50,278 nt of DNA, taken from a virus. Location of the stretch: positions 1-50,278 of the IMG/VR virus record IMGVR_UViG_3300025082_000010. One strand, written 5' to 3'. A program made the translations under genes and the position numbers. The notes beneath the pieces are model-generated. The model had not been told where the DNA came from. It saw only the letters and a program-made list of their open reading frames with translations, and ran no database searches. Below, piece by piece: positions 30,738-40,100 of this stretch; positions within the stretch are counted from its first letter, which is position 1, and each line of letters starts with the position of its first letter.

Positions 30738-31145
30738 ATGATACTAGAAAAACACATACCAGAAGACTTATTAAAAACAGGTTATTGGTTTAGAGCTTCA
30801 TGTGACCATATTTATATAGTTACTTTAGAGTATAAGTATTCTGATATAGATGGTGATTTAAACTCAGTGTTAGCCATAGCATCAGAGATAGACACCAACT
30901 ACATTGATAACGATGTAGACATAACCGAGATTAAAAACGGAGACAAGGTAATGGCTTTTTCATTATTTAGCGATTGGGTTTTAGAGATAAAAATATGGGG
31001 CAAGTACTATTTTCCTACATTTAACGAAGACAAAAACCAATGGTACCACGCAGATGATAATGCAAGCGATATTGATGACTTCATTTTCATATTAAAAGAG
31101 ACTTACAATATCGCAATGAAGATTAGCGGATTAAAAACATACTAA
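30738..31145 (+). CDS. Hypothetical protein, 135 residues
   Basis: Beta/alpha protein with a repeated Asp-rich pattern (YSDIDGDLNSVL, DTNYIDNDVD) and WYHADDNASDIDDFIF. The Asp-rich loops could bind metal. Not recognised. Shares one base with the following ATG. Confidence 0.65.
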   Translation: MILEKHIPEDLLKTGYWFRASCDHIYIVTLEYKYSDIDGDLNSVLAIASEIDTNYIDNDVDITEIKNGDKVMAFSLFSDWVLEIKIWGKYYFPTFNEDKNQWYHADDNASDIDDFIFILKETYNIAMKISGLKTY

Positions 31146-31393
31146 TGGAACTAGAAATATATTGTGAAACCGAAAACTACAGGGTGATAAGCGACCCTCA
31201 CCAGCTTATAGGTGAGCGTGTAAAATACATCCTAGAAAATAAGTTCAAGCGTAATGGCTCTGATTGGACATTTCTATTCAGCAAAGATATAGCGATTATT
31301 GCATGCAGCATAACAGAGGTCACAAAGTCAATAAGTGAAGGGGTGAGATTAGCCAAAACATTAAACAAACAATATGATACTGAAAGAAATTGA
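31145..31393 (+). CDS. Hypothetical protein, 82 residues
   Basis: Polar alpha/beta protein (GERVKYILENKFKRNGSDWT, then IAIIACSITEVTKSISEGV). No known motif. Overlaps the membrane protein that follows by 20 bases. Confidence 0.65.
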   Translation: MELEIYCETENYRVISDPHQLIGERVKYILENKFKRNGSDWTFLFSKDIAIIACSITEVTKSISEGVRLAKTLNKQYDTERN

Positions 31394-31697
31394 AATACTA
31401 CTAACCGCGTTAATAGGCGCGTGTGTTTGGATGTTCCTAAAAATGGGACTCGATAAACTACACATACTTAAAGGGGGTAATACTATCCTAGAGTGGTGGA
31501 GCAACAAAGCTTTAAAGCATAGCAAATTTCCTCATTGGTGTGATTATTGTTTTTCGTTTTGGGCATCGATAGCAGCATTAACAATTATACAACCGCCTTG
31601 GTATCTTTGGATATCGACGCCAATAGTAGCGGTAATTGTACACTTTATAAACAAGCAATATGAAAGACACATACAAGATAATAACAGACCCCTATAA
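31374..31697 (+). CDS. Membrane protein with CxxC motif, 107 residues
   Basis: N-terminal helix (LLTALIGACVWMFLKMGL), then HWCDYCFSFWASIAALTII and WYLWISTPIVAVIVHFI. The WCDYC pair sits at the start of the second membrane helix, as in DUF1360-like phage and Gram-positive proteins. Its place just before the tail chaperone is unexpected for a virion gene. Confidence 0.6.
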   Translation: MILKEIEILLTALIGACVWMFLKMGLDKLHILKGGNTILEWWSNKALKHSKFPHWCDYCFSFWASIAALTIIQPPWYLWISTPIVAVIVHFINKQYERHIQDNNRPL

Positions 31698-32055
31698 GAT
31701 CACAGCTGAGAAGTTCAGCAAGTTTACTAAGGCCACAATGATAGCAATAGCGCAAGGCGACACTTTCAGCGGTTTTATATCTAAGTTTAGCAAACTAAGC
31801 TCTTACATATCAAATAAAGATGATGTAAACGGGCTGCGAGAACTGCAAAACATAATATCAAATGTGTTTGCCATGTATGAAGAGCACGACCTAGATAGTG
31901 ATGCCCTCAAGCACTTAGTAGTGTTTAATGATGCAAGTGATAAGGTTAGATATGTAGATGAAGACACGGCCTATCAATGGCTTAATAAGAACCATACAAA
32001 AGAGGTGTTGATCAACATATCAAACGAGGTAAAAAAAAAGTTTATAGAGAATTAG
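31660..32055 (+). CDS. Tail-assembly chaperone, gpG-like product, 131 residues
   Basis: Helical protein directly upstream of the tape measure, the position of lambda gpG. The frame ends ...EVKKKFIEN at TAG just after a poly-A slippery site. A fraction of ribosomes should shift -1 at 32034-32040 and make the longer product below. These chaperones coat the tape measure during tail-tube assembly. Confidence 0.75.
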   Translation: MKDTYKIITDPYKITAEKFSKFTKATMIAIAQGDTFSGFISKFSKLSSYISNKDDVNGLRELQNIISNVFAMYEEHDLDSDALKHLVVFNDASDKVRYVDEDTAYQWLNKNHTKEVLINISNEVKKKFIEN

Positions 32056-32396
32056 AGCTTAAGTTTCCTCATCGATACCAGAAACAAGACGGATTTTTTG
32101 AGAGTTATAAACAGTATCGAATACTAGCAACTAAACAGATATTAGGTAAGGCAACCGTTGAAGCGGTAGAGATGGCGCGTAAACTAGTTGAAAAACACAA
32201 CGAGCCTTTAAACCTTAGTTACAACGATCCCGCAAGCTTTTACCATACTTTTGATAGGAATTTCGAGAAAAATGTTGCTTATTTGGCTAAATATGCTAAC
32301 GGTAGAAACGTGAGAGAGTTTAACTTGATTGCATTTAATACTGAAATAGAAATAGCAGAAAAGCAAAACGAGCAAAACAATGCCAAACTTCGATAA
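31660..32396 (+). CDS. Frameshift product, gpGT-like tail chaperone, about 245 residues
   Basis: After residue 127 (codon AAG at 32038-32040) a -1 shift continues as VYRELELKFPHRYQKQDGFF and stays open through 32396. It absorbs an otherwise gene-less stretch (32056-32171) and the 74-residue frame that begins MARKLVEKHN. The site A AAA AAG is the E. coli dnaX slippery heptamer. The whole agrees with the gpG/gpGT system found before tape-measure genes in siphoviruses. Translate 31660-32040 in frame, then 32040-32396. Confidence 0.75.
32034..32040 (+). promoter_or_regulatory. Programmed -1 ribosomal frameshift site A AAA AAG
   Basis: Nine A then G (32031-32040) gives the slippery heptamer in the proper phase. 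A purine-rich GAGG occurs six to ten bases upstream. The downstream stimulatory structure was not evident by eye. Both frames are open as needed on each side. Confidence 0.75.
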
Positions 32397-35118
32397 ACTT
32401 AGTTTTGATGATTTCTTCGACCCGTCCAAGGGTAAAAACGCATTTAATAATATCATAAAAGCACTTGAAGAATTAAACAAATTACTAGGCACTACAGAAG
32501 ACAATATAAAAGGATTATCGAAAGAAGTTGAAAAGGATTTAATAAAGGCGCTTGATAAGTTTGAGAGTATTAATTCAGCAAGTAACAAGGAGCTTTCTGA
32601 AACAGATAAGAAGCTTGAAAGCGTATCAAAGGAATTAGTATCAGTAAAAAAGGCTCTTTCAGAAGTAAATAAGCAGCAAGAGAAAGTTAATGACACCACC
32701 AAGCAAGCGAACGCGGTTAATACTGAGGCCGAGAGACTTTTAAAAGAACGCACAAAACTAGAAGCGAAACTTGCAGCGTCAACAACTGAACAAGCAAAAG
32801 CAAATGCAGAAATAAAACTACAGATTTCGGAGGCTAATAAGCAGCTTAAAGAAAATGCAAAAGAGTCTCTAGGATTGATAGATAACTATACCAAGCTTTC
32901 AAAGGAACTAAACGACAATCGTAAGAAGTGGAAAAACCTTGCGGCAGCAGAAAAACAAAACACTAAAGAAGGCAAAGAGTTATTAAAGACAATAGAGAAA
33001 CAAGACAAAGCTCTAAAAGACATAGATGAATCGGTTGGACAATATCAAAGGAATGTAGGGAATTACGCTGATGCTGTAGGAGATTTAGAGCAAGCCTTTG
33101 ACGGGTTGCAAGGTAATCTAGACGGCATTGCTAGCGGATTAAACAGCCTTAATGATAAAATGAACATATCTAATGTGCTGTCTTTCGCTGGGGCGATGGA
33201 TACTCTTAGTGGGTCGTTAACATCTGGATCGGATACTGCCGAAGATATGCGAAGGGCAGGCGGTAAACTTGAAGCGGTCTGGGATACATGGACTGGGGCA
33301 TTAGGAAGATCTGCAAGCGGAGTTATTGATTTAACTGAGGCAATAGTAGACGGCAACGTAACCACAGGCAAGTTGTTTTCGGCTTATGATAAAATAATTG
33401 GGAGTTATAAAAACATGAGCGACAAAACACAAAAACAAGTTGACGCTCAGACCAAACTTGTTGATATAACAATAAAATCAGAAAAAGAACTTAGAAAACT
33501 ACTAATAACGCAAGCGCAACAAGAAGGGGAATTACAACGTCTAGAAATTTTACGAGACCAAGAGAGTATTTCCCTTCAGGAGCGTTTAGTTTTTGCAAAA
33601 CAAGCATCTCAAGCATCCGTAAATCTTTTTGAAACAAATAGAAAGATTGCTTTAGAAGAACTACAACTGGCTCATAAGCGTGTATCTGTACAAAAACAAG
33701 CAGACAAGGTGTCTTTGGAATTATTAGATGCTCTTGCGAATGCTCAAGCAGAATATATTAGAGTAAATAATGATAGACAAAACGCAGCCTTAGAAGCGGA
33801 TAAAGAAAGAAAAACCCTTCGTGATGACATTATTGAGCAAGATCTAGATTTGATGATTGATGGCGCTGATAAGATTAAGTCTATAGGTGAACGCATAATT
33901 GCAGATGAAAGGATACCATTAGAAGAACGAAAGAAAATCGCTGAAAAATTAAGGGTTTTACAAGATAAAACTTTAGCAGATCAGGTAGAAACATTACAAA
34001 AAGGAGCGAAAACGAAAATAGATATAGATAGTCTTCTTATAGAGTCTGACAGTAAGAAACTAAAAAATCAAATACAAAGTACTGGTTTGTCAGAGCGTTT
34101 AACCTTGCGCCTTTTAGGGATAATAAAAGAAGAAAAAACAGCAACTCAAGACCTTATAGATGTTAAAAAAGACTTGTTTGATGTAAACCAAGAACAATCA
34201 ACAAACCCAGCAGTAATAAAAGCACAAAAAGAAAGGCTTGAGGAATTAAAAACTTTCAAGCAAAAAGAAAGTGAAACACTCGACGAGTTTCAAACAAGAC
34301 AAGAAGAAAGCGCGCTAGATTACGAAGAAACTCTTTTACAAATAGAAATAGACGGGTTAAACGCTGAAATCGCAGCAAGAGAAAAACTAGGACAAGAGAT
34401 AAACGATTTAGTGATTGAGCGTAATGATTTATTACTAGAACAAGCAGAAACCACAGCAGAAAGAGAAGTAGCTATCACAGAAAGGAAAAACGAAGCATTA
34501 ACAGCGTCGGATAAAAAGCGTGTAGAAGATCAAAAGAAAATAGCCAATTCTGCACCCGTTCAAGCTTTATTAGATGGTCTTGAATCGCGTATAAATGCAC
34601 AATTTGCGCTTGCTGCTGCACAAGCATTTAGAATGGCTATAGAACAAGGTGAAGACGTTAAAACAGCTACAAAACGTGCTGCGTCTGCGGTTGCTGCGGC
34701 TGCTATAACGAAGGCTTTTATGGCTGCGTCTGCGCAAGGCTTTCACGATGGAGGTTATACGGGTGACAATGGAGAGTATCAAGCGGTTGGAGTAGTTCAC
34801 GGTCAAGAGCATGTGATCACCAAGAACCAAACCGACAAATACAGTATGAAAGGGTGGACTGCAAGCGACCTAGACACAGCAATACAAAATGATTACTTCT
34901 CACAATTCGCTATATCAAACAATTCTGTAATAGATCAAAAACCCGTAGTAGTCCAACAACGCGAAGAAATAGACTATAAAAAGATAGGGCAAGAAGTAGG
35001 TAAAAACATTCCTTCACATAACTTTAAACCGCTTATTAACGGACATTTCCAACACTCAGAAACTAGAGGGAGTAAAACAATAAGTACAATTTTCAAAGAT
35101 AAAAAAAGGCTACGATGA
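32380..35118 (+). CDS. Tail tape measure protein, 912 residues
   Basis: Very long, mainly helical (many KE-rich heptads up to about 230 and 330-770), with a Gly/Ala-rich C-terminal segment (AAAQAFRMAIEQGEDVKTAT, then FMAASAQGFHDGGYTGDNG) that is a familiar tape-measure ending. At about 3 residues per 0.45 nm it would suit a tail of roughly 130 nm. It is the largest helical gene, after the chaperone frameshift pair. No lytic transglycosylase motif seen. Confidence 0.9.
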   Translation: MPNFDKLSFDDFFDPSKGKNAFNNIIKALEELNKLLGTTEDNIKGLSKEVEKDLIKALDKFESINSASNKELSETDKKLESVSKELVSVKKALSEVNKQQEKVNDTTKQANAVNTEAERLLKERTKLEAKLAASTTEQAKANAEIKLQISEANKQLKENAKESLGLIDNYTKLSKELNDNRKKWKNLAAAEKQNTKEGKELLKTIEKQDKALKDIDESVGQYQRNVGNYADAVGDLEQAFDGLQGNLDGIASGLNSLNDKMNISNVLSFAGAMDTLSGSLTSGSDTAEDMRRAGGKLEAVWDTWTGALGRSASGVIDLTEAIVDGNVTTGKLFSAYDKIIGSYKNMSDKTQKQVDAQTKLVDITIKSEKELRKLLITQAQQEGELQRLEILRDQESISLQERLVFAKQASQASVNLFETNRKIALEELQLAHKRVSVQKQADKVSLELLDALANAQAEYIRVNNDRQNAALEADKERKTLRDDIIEQDLDLMIDGADKIKSIGERIIADERIPLEERKKIAEKLRVLQDKTLADQVETLQKGAKTKIDIDSLLIESDSKKLKNQIQSTGLSERLTLRLLGIIKEEKTATQDLIDVKKDLFDVNQEQSTNPAVIKAQKERLEELKTFKQKESETLDEFQTRQEESALDYEETLLQIEIDGLNAEIAAREKLGQEINDLVIERNDLLLEQAETTAEREVAITERKNEALTASDKKRVEDQKKIANSAPVQALLDGLESRINAQFALAAAQAFRMAIEQGEDVKTATKRAASAVAAAAITKAFMAASAQGFHDGGYTGDNGEYQAVGVVHGQEHVITKNQTDKYSMKGWTASDLDTAIQNDYFSQFAISNNSVIDQKPVVVQQREEIDYKKIGQEVGKNIPSHNFKPLINGHFQHSETRGSKTISTIFKDKKRLR

Positions 35119-35399
35119 AACTACAAGACTTAGATGGGTTAGACCTCGGAAACATAGGGGGTGTATTGCAAAACTATATGAAGCAATTAACAGACGCACA
35201 AAACGACGTGAAGAAAAACGCACAAGCATTAGAACCTAAGTTTACAATCTTACCTAATGGCAGTAAACTTCAAACCAACAATATAGTATCAGTAAAGGCT
35301 TATAAAAAATGGTGGTGGTCAAAGATCCAAACAGAAATTACACTAAATACAGGCGTTAAGTTTATTGAGAACTGCTTACCCGAGGACATCAAACTGTGA
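35115..35399 (+). CDS. Hypothetical tail-region protein, 94 residues
   Basis: Helical N terminus (NYMKQLTDAQNDVKKNAQAL) then a beta segment with three adjacent Trp (KKWWWSKIQTEITL). Between the tape measure and the tail protein; might be a distal-tail accessory. Stop and next start overlap by four bases (GTGA). Confidence 0.6.
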   Translation: MKLQDLDGLDLGNIGGVLQNYMKQLTDAQNDVKKNAQALEPKFTILPNGSKLQTNNIVSVKAYKKWWWSKIQTEITLNTGVKFIENCLPEDIKL

Positions 35400-37192
35400 A
35401 CATACAATTACTCCTAAATAATGCCCTTAGCGTACCTGTTGCAAATTCGGATGAGTTTAATCTTAACTTCTCCTTCGATGATTTCAGCCCTAACCCTAAT
35501 ATATTATCTGATTTCAGCCCCGAATTTTACGCAACCGCTGATGATGTTGACGCGGTTAATTTTATAAACAATTGGATTGTAAAATATGGTATAGGTCAGA
35601 ATATCCCTGCGCCTGCAATTGATGTAGATAGCGGTTTAGAGATCAGTAACACCTTTCTAAACCTTGCCGATTCTGGGAATCAATTTGATACTAAACGGGG
35701 TAGAATTAAAGTAAAATTAGACGTACAAAACAATACTTGGTTTGAGCTTGCCGATGGATTAAACCTTAGAAACTATTACGATGAGAGTGATTTTGTAAAG
35801 ACTAGGTATGTACGGGAAAGTGTACCTGATTACTTAGAATCTGCTATACTGGTTATTGCTATTTATGTGACTGTTAAAGAGTTGATTCAAACAGTACGAG
35901 ACACTATAGACACAATAAAAAACTCAACCCCAGAAGGACCGACATCTTTTCTAATAGCCCTTAAAATAGCATTACAAATCTTAATGCTTGCTATTTATGT
36001 TGCTGCTATACTTCTAGCTCTTTATGTAATGCTTAAAGATCTAAGTGAAGCCATATTTGGCAAGCCTAGAGCCTATTACGCGGTCGATGTTGTTGATGTA
36101 ATTACACAAGGATGTAATGAGTTAGGGTTTGCGTTTGAGTCTAATACGCTAGATGATTTGCCTGGGGAATTAACCTTTATGGCAGACACCACAGAGGTAG
36201 GAGTTTTAAAGAAGACCCCTAAAAACAACCCTCTTCCTGATATATCATTACTCGAGTTCTGCAATATGATAGGCTTGCAATTCAATCTTAAACTGAAAGC
36301 AGGCATTGATAAGATTGTTCAATTTGAACACAAAAGCCATTTTGAACAAACACCAAGTAATCTAGCACTACAGGATATTTGGGATAAAGGAACATTTGCC
36401 TATAATGCAGATGATTTATATCAAGCAATTAGCCTAAGTTATGCAAATGCGTATACAGATGGTAACGTAACTGATAACAAGTTTACGGTGATGTTTTTGA
36501 CTGATGATGTAAAGGAGAACACAAACCTATCTATTCCAAATGACTTACTAGACAGTTACACAGATGTAAATACAAATATTGATTCACAGCGTATTTACTC
36601 TAATCTAAAGAACAAATTAGACATTACCCTACCATTTGCAGCAGCAACACGAAAGAACAAGGATAGGCCAATAGAGAAGGTATTTAATAGCATCTTTGAC
36701 ATCCTAACAGGGATTAATAAGGATGCTAAACTAAAGATAGGAGAGCGGAAGGGTTTAATGGTTTTGCAAACTGACCGTGTACCTGTAAATATGATCTATT
36801 TTAGGGACGGGCAAAAGATAGCAAAGAATAGCGAGGAGTTCTTCAAGGCTAAAAACATATTTAACACCTATTACCAAAATGAAACACCCTTTGAAAACCA
36901 GTATGTAAAGCACTCTTCTAGAGGTCAAGAGCCTTTGTTTAACGAGGAAACAGCCTTACAGATTATTAATAACAATGTTGCAAGGAATGAAGAGGGGCGA
37001 ACGGTTACAATCACCAAAAACATAAGAAATTCACGCACAAATTTGTATGAGTTCGAATATATGATGAAATTACAAGCTGGTGACTTTGGCTTCATTGAAG
37101 ATAAGAATTTTGAAGTAATAGTAGTAGAAGATACAGAACCAGAGCGCAAGAAATTCAATTGGAAAGAATTTTGGGCATACATGCAAGGATAA
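35396..37192 (+). CDS. Large tail protein with two membrane-like segments, 598 residues
   Basis: GTG start overlapping the previous stop. Residues about 145-165 (ESAILVIAIYVTVKELI) and about 185-215 (ALKIALQILMLAIYVAAILL and on) are strongly hydrophobic, unusual for a virion protein. The remaining C-terminal 380 residues are alpha/beta with FCNMIGLQFNLKL and VPVNMIYFRDGQKIA. By order it is a distal-tail/hub-type protein, and the hydrophobic part may enter the host membrane during DNA delivery. Confidence 0.6.
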   Translation: MNIQLLLNNALSVPVANSDEFNLNFSFDDFSPNPNILSDFSPEFYATADDVDAVNFINNWIVKYGIGQNIPAPAIDVDSGLEISNTFLNLADSGNQFDTKRGRIKVKLDVQNNTWFELADGLNLRNYYDESDFVKTRYVRESVPDYLESAILVIAIYVTVKELIQTVRDTIDTIKNSTPEGPTSFLIALKIALQILMLAIYVAAILLALYVMLKDLSEAIFGKPRAYYAVDVVDVITQGCNELGFAFESNTLDDLPGELTFMADTTEVGVLKKTPKNNPLPDISLLEFCNMIGLQFNLKLKAGIDKIVQFEHKSHFEQTPSNLALQDIWDKGTFAYNADDLYQAISLSYANAYTDGNVTDNKFTVMFLTDDVKENTNLSIPNDLLDSYTDVNTNIDSQRIYSNLKNKLDITLPFAAATRKNKDRPIEKVFNSIFDILTGINKDAKLKIGERKGLMVLQTDRVPVNMIYFRDGQKIAKNSEEFFKAKNIFNTYYQNETPFENQYVKHSSRGQEPLFNEETALQIINNNVARNEEGRTVTITKNIRNSRTNLYEFEYMMKLQAGDFGFIEDKNFEVIVVEDTEPERKKFNWKEFWAYMQG

Positions 37193-37195
37193 ATT

Positions 37196-40100
37196 ATGGC
37201 TACGAAATTAACAATAAGCGTACTAAAATTAAGGGCAGGCGATAGCTTTTACATAAAAAGTAATACAGCTTCGCCTAACTGGAATAGTCAAATAAATATA
37301 GTAGCCACTAATCCAGACATGTTAGAGGCTCAAGATACTAGTGGAATAGTACCAGCAAGTGAAGAGTGGATTGCAGCAGTTGAGAACCTTGTAGTACCTT
37401 TGCAAGACGTGCCTTTCTTCAATAGTGTTAGTTATGACATCGCGAAGAATAAGACGTTAATAACAATCAATTCCAGCGAACAGATAGAAACAGATAAGTT
37501 TTTTAAATCGGTTGCAAACGGTACGGAATTAGAGTTTATAAGTTACATAGATGCTGATGGAGCAAAGATTGACGCTACAAGTGGCCATGCTCAATCTGTG
37601 TATTTTGGATCTCTTCTAGTTCCAAATATAACCGTGACAGAAATTACCCATGAGTTAAATGAATTCACGGGTTTATCAGATAAAACCTACATTAGAGGCA
37701 ACCCATCAAACGAGATAAAGACAGAAATCTTTTTCACCACAAAGGAGAATTTAGCAGGTAAGCAAGTAGAGTTTAGTTATGGCTTGCTTCAGAACACTAC
37801 CAACCCATATACAGGCTCAACTACTACAGTCTCGGAACCCTATAAGATAGATCCTGACTATTTCACAAACAGACTTACAGGCACTATACAAACTTATAGA
37901 GGCGAATTTGCATCACCTTCAAACCCTTTAACTCCTGTTAACTGGGACACTGGAAGCTTCACGATAGTAAATGTTGTAAACAACGATTACAAAGCAACTC
38001 ATATACACAGGCTTTTAGATCTTGGCACCGATAACGTAAGTGACGATGCAACAGATATATTCACGCCATCAGTACTAGACGGTAAGAAGTCGATTAAATA
38101 CGTTTTTGAGGTTGTTGTATATCCTGACAACATTAGCTCCATGGTGGACGAAACCACCGCAAAAGAGGATTTAACCCTATTTATGAATCAGGGTGCTATA
38201 GGCTGGTTTGATCAGGTTTATAATTCGCCTACAAAGCAATATACGCTTAATAGTTTTACATGGGATACACCCAGCGGAGAACTAAACCCAGCCTTTAACA
38301 GTGTGGGTGATGCGGTTGTTGCTATTGATACTGGTACATGGAACGCAGCTGATCAAGTAATAATTGCTATTCAGAGCATAATTGAGGAAGATGAATATGC
38401 TGTGAATGTCAATTTAAGCAACAACATACAGTTTGAAAATGTTGTTTTGGTTGCTGATGGGACGCCTGTTTCTGGTACAAACCTGATAAATGTCAGTGCA
38501 ACGATAGATGCAGGTGATAGCACCCTGTTAAATATCAGTTTAGAAGTTGTAGACTCAAATTACACTGATCGATATTCGGTAACAGCGCAGATCTTAAGTA
38601 ACTCGCTTACTAGTACTATATCTTTGAAGAGTGGTACAGTATTAACAGCAGCTGATGAAAGCGTAATTACATTCGGTACTTATCCGAGTGCTGCACTTAC
38701 AGAATATAACTTCAATTTCCATTGGAATAAAGACATTACACAAGCTTTTAACCAAGTAATAGCGTTTACAGAGGATAATTATATAGCCCGTTGGAGGGTA
38801 GTTAATTCGGACACCTCCAACACTTCATTATCTAGGTTTCGAATTAGGATAATGAACAGGGAAACAAACATTCAATACGAATCTTTGTCTATATCTGCAA
38901 GTGATATGCCCTCATATACACAAGAGAGAGACTTTCTAATAGATGATGCATCGGAAACTGAATATGTAGAAATCATAGTAACCGACAATTTAGACGGCAC
39001 ATATGATTTTCAATACCCTTTTCAGGTCTGGAAATCTTGGTTTCAAGAGGCTAATATGGTTTTTAGAATTGAATGCAGGTTTGATCAAATTCTAGCAACT
39101 GGCGAAACCGTAACGTTTACAAATACCTTTGATTCTCCTGACTTTCAGATGGGGAATTATGACACCACATTAAACACCGCTCTAGAGCCTCAAGCGTTAA
39201 GAAAACCCCCTTCTATTCAATTCCAAGACGAGGCCACGGGGGACCCTTTAACGATCATTAAGAATGAAGGTTTAACACGTGTAATAGCAACATTTGAAGA
39301 CAACAATCTAAACGATTTGCAAGTCTTTCCAGCGGCTCCGTATACATACACTACGGTAATTCAAAACGGTCTGACAGGGTATCTCAGTATTAACGATAAA
39401 ACAGGAGCTCAAAGTAAAGAATTGCAATTCCATAATTTTAGAGTAAATCAGACTACTGTAGGGACGGTTTCTAATCCGTGGCAAGTTGCAGATGCCCACC
39501 CTACTTATAATTCTAGGATTACACGTACGGATATTAAAACCGCTACAATTGAAGCTATTTTGAATGCTGAGAAGCTGAAAGCGTTGTTTGGTGATGATCT
39601 ACAATGCGTTAAGGTTTCTGGCAGGCTGGACGCTTACAGGATACCTGAGGTTTGTTTTTCTTATATGACTGATGGAGTAGTTGACGCTGTTACATCTTAT
39701 TCAGCCACACTTTCAGGCTCCGAGGTTCCGACATGGTCCTTTGTAAGTGGTGATTCCATAGCGGTAAACGTACTTAATCTGATTGATAGGACAAACCCTA
39801 TATCTTTAAACGCTTTAGATTTTAATGGCAATGATCAAATAGTAAAAGCATGTATGACAGATTATTCCACTGTAACATTGTTGCAGTTCAATGAGACATC
39901 TATTTTAGGTACATTTGATATTGAGTTGTTCACGGGTGTAATAGATATAAGCATTGTTGATAACCCTGATTTATTAGACATTAAATTTCCTACACACGCT
40001 ATAGCAACAACGGGAATAGTTATAACTGATAATGATTTATTGTCAGATCTTGACCTAACACCATTATCATCTATTGGAGGTAATTTATCTGTAGAAAGAA

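Noticed and set aside
32172-32396. Independent 74-residue gene
   Set aside because: It is better explained as the downstream half of the -1 frameshift product; the frame is open from the slippery site onward.
32208-32753. Minus-strand frame of 181 codons opposite the tape measure start
   Set aside because: Ser/Leu-rich antisense shadow of a Lys/Glu-rich coiled-coil gene.
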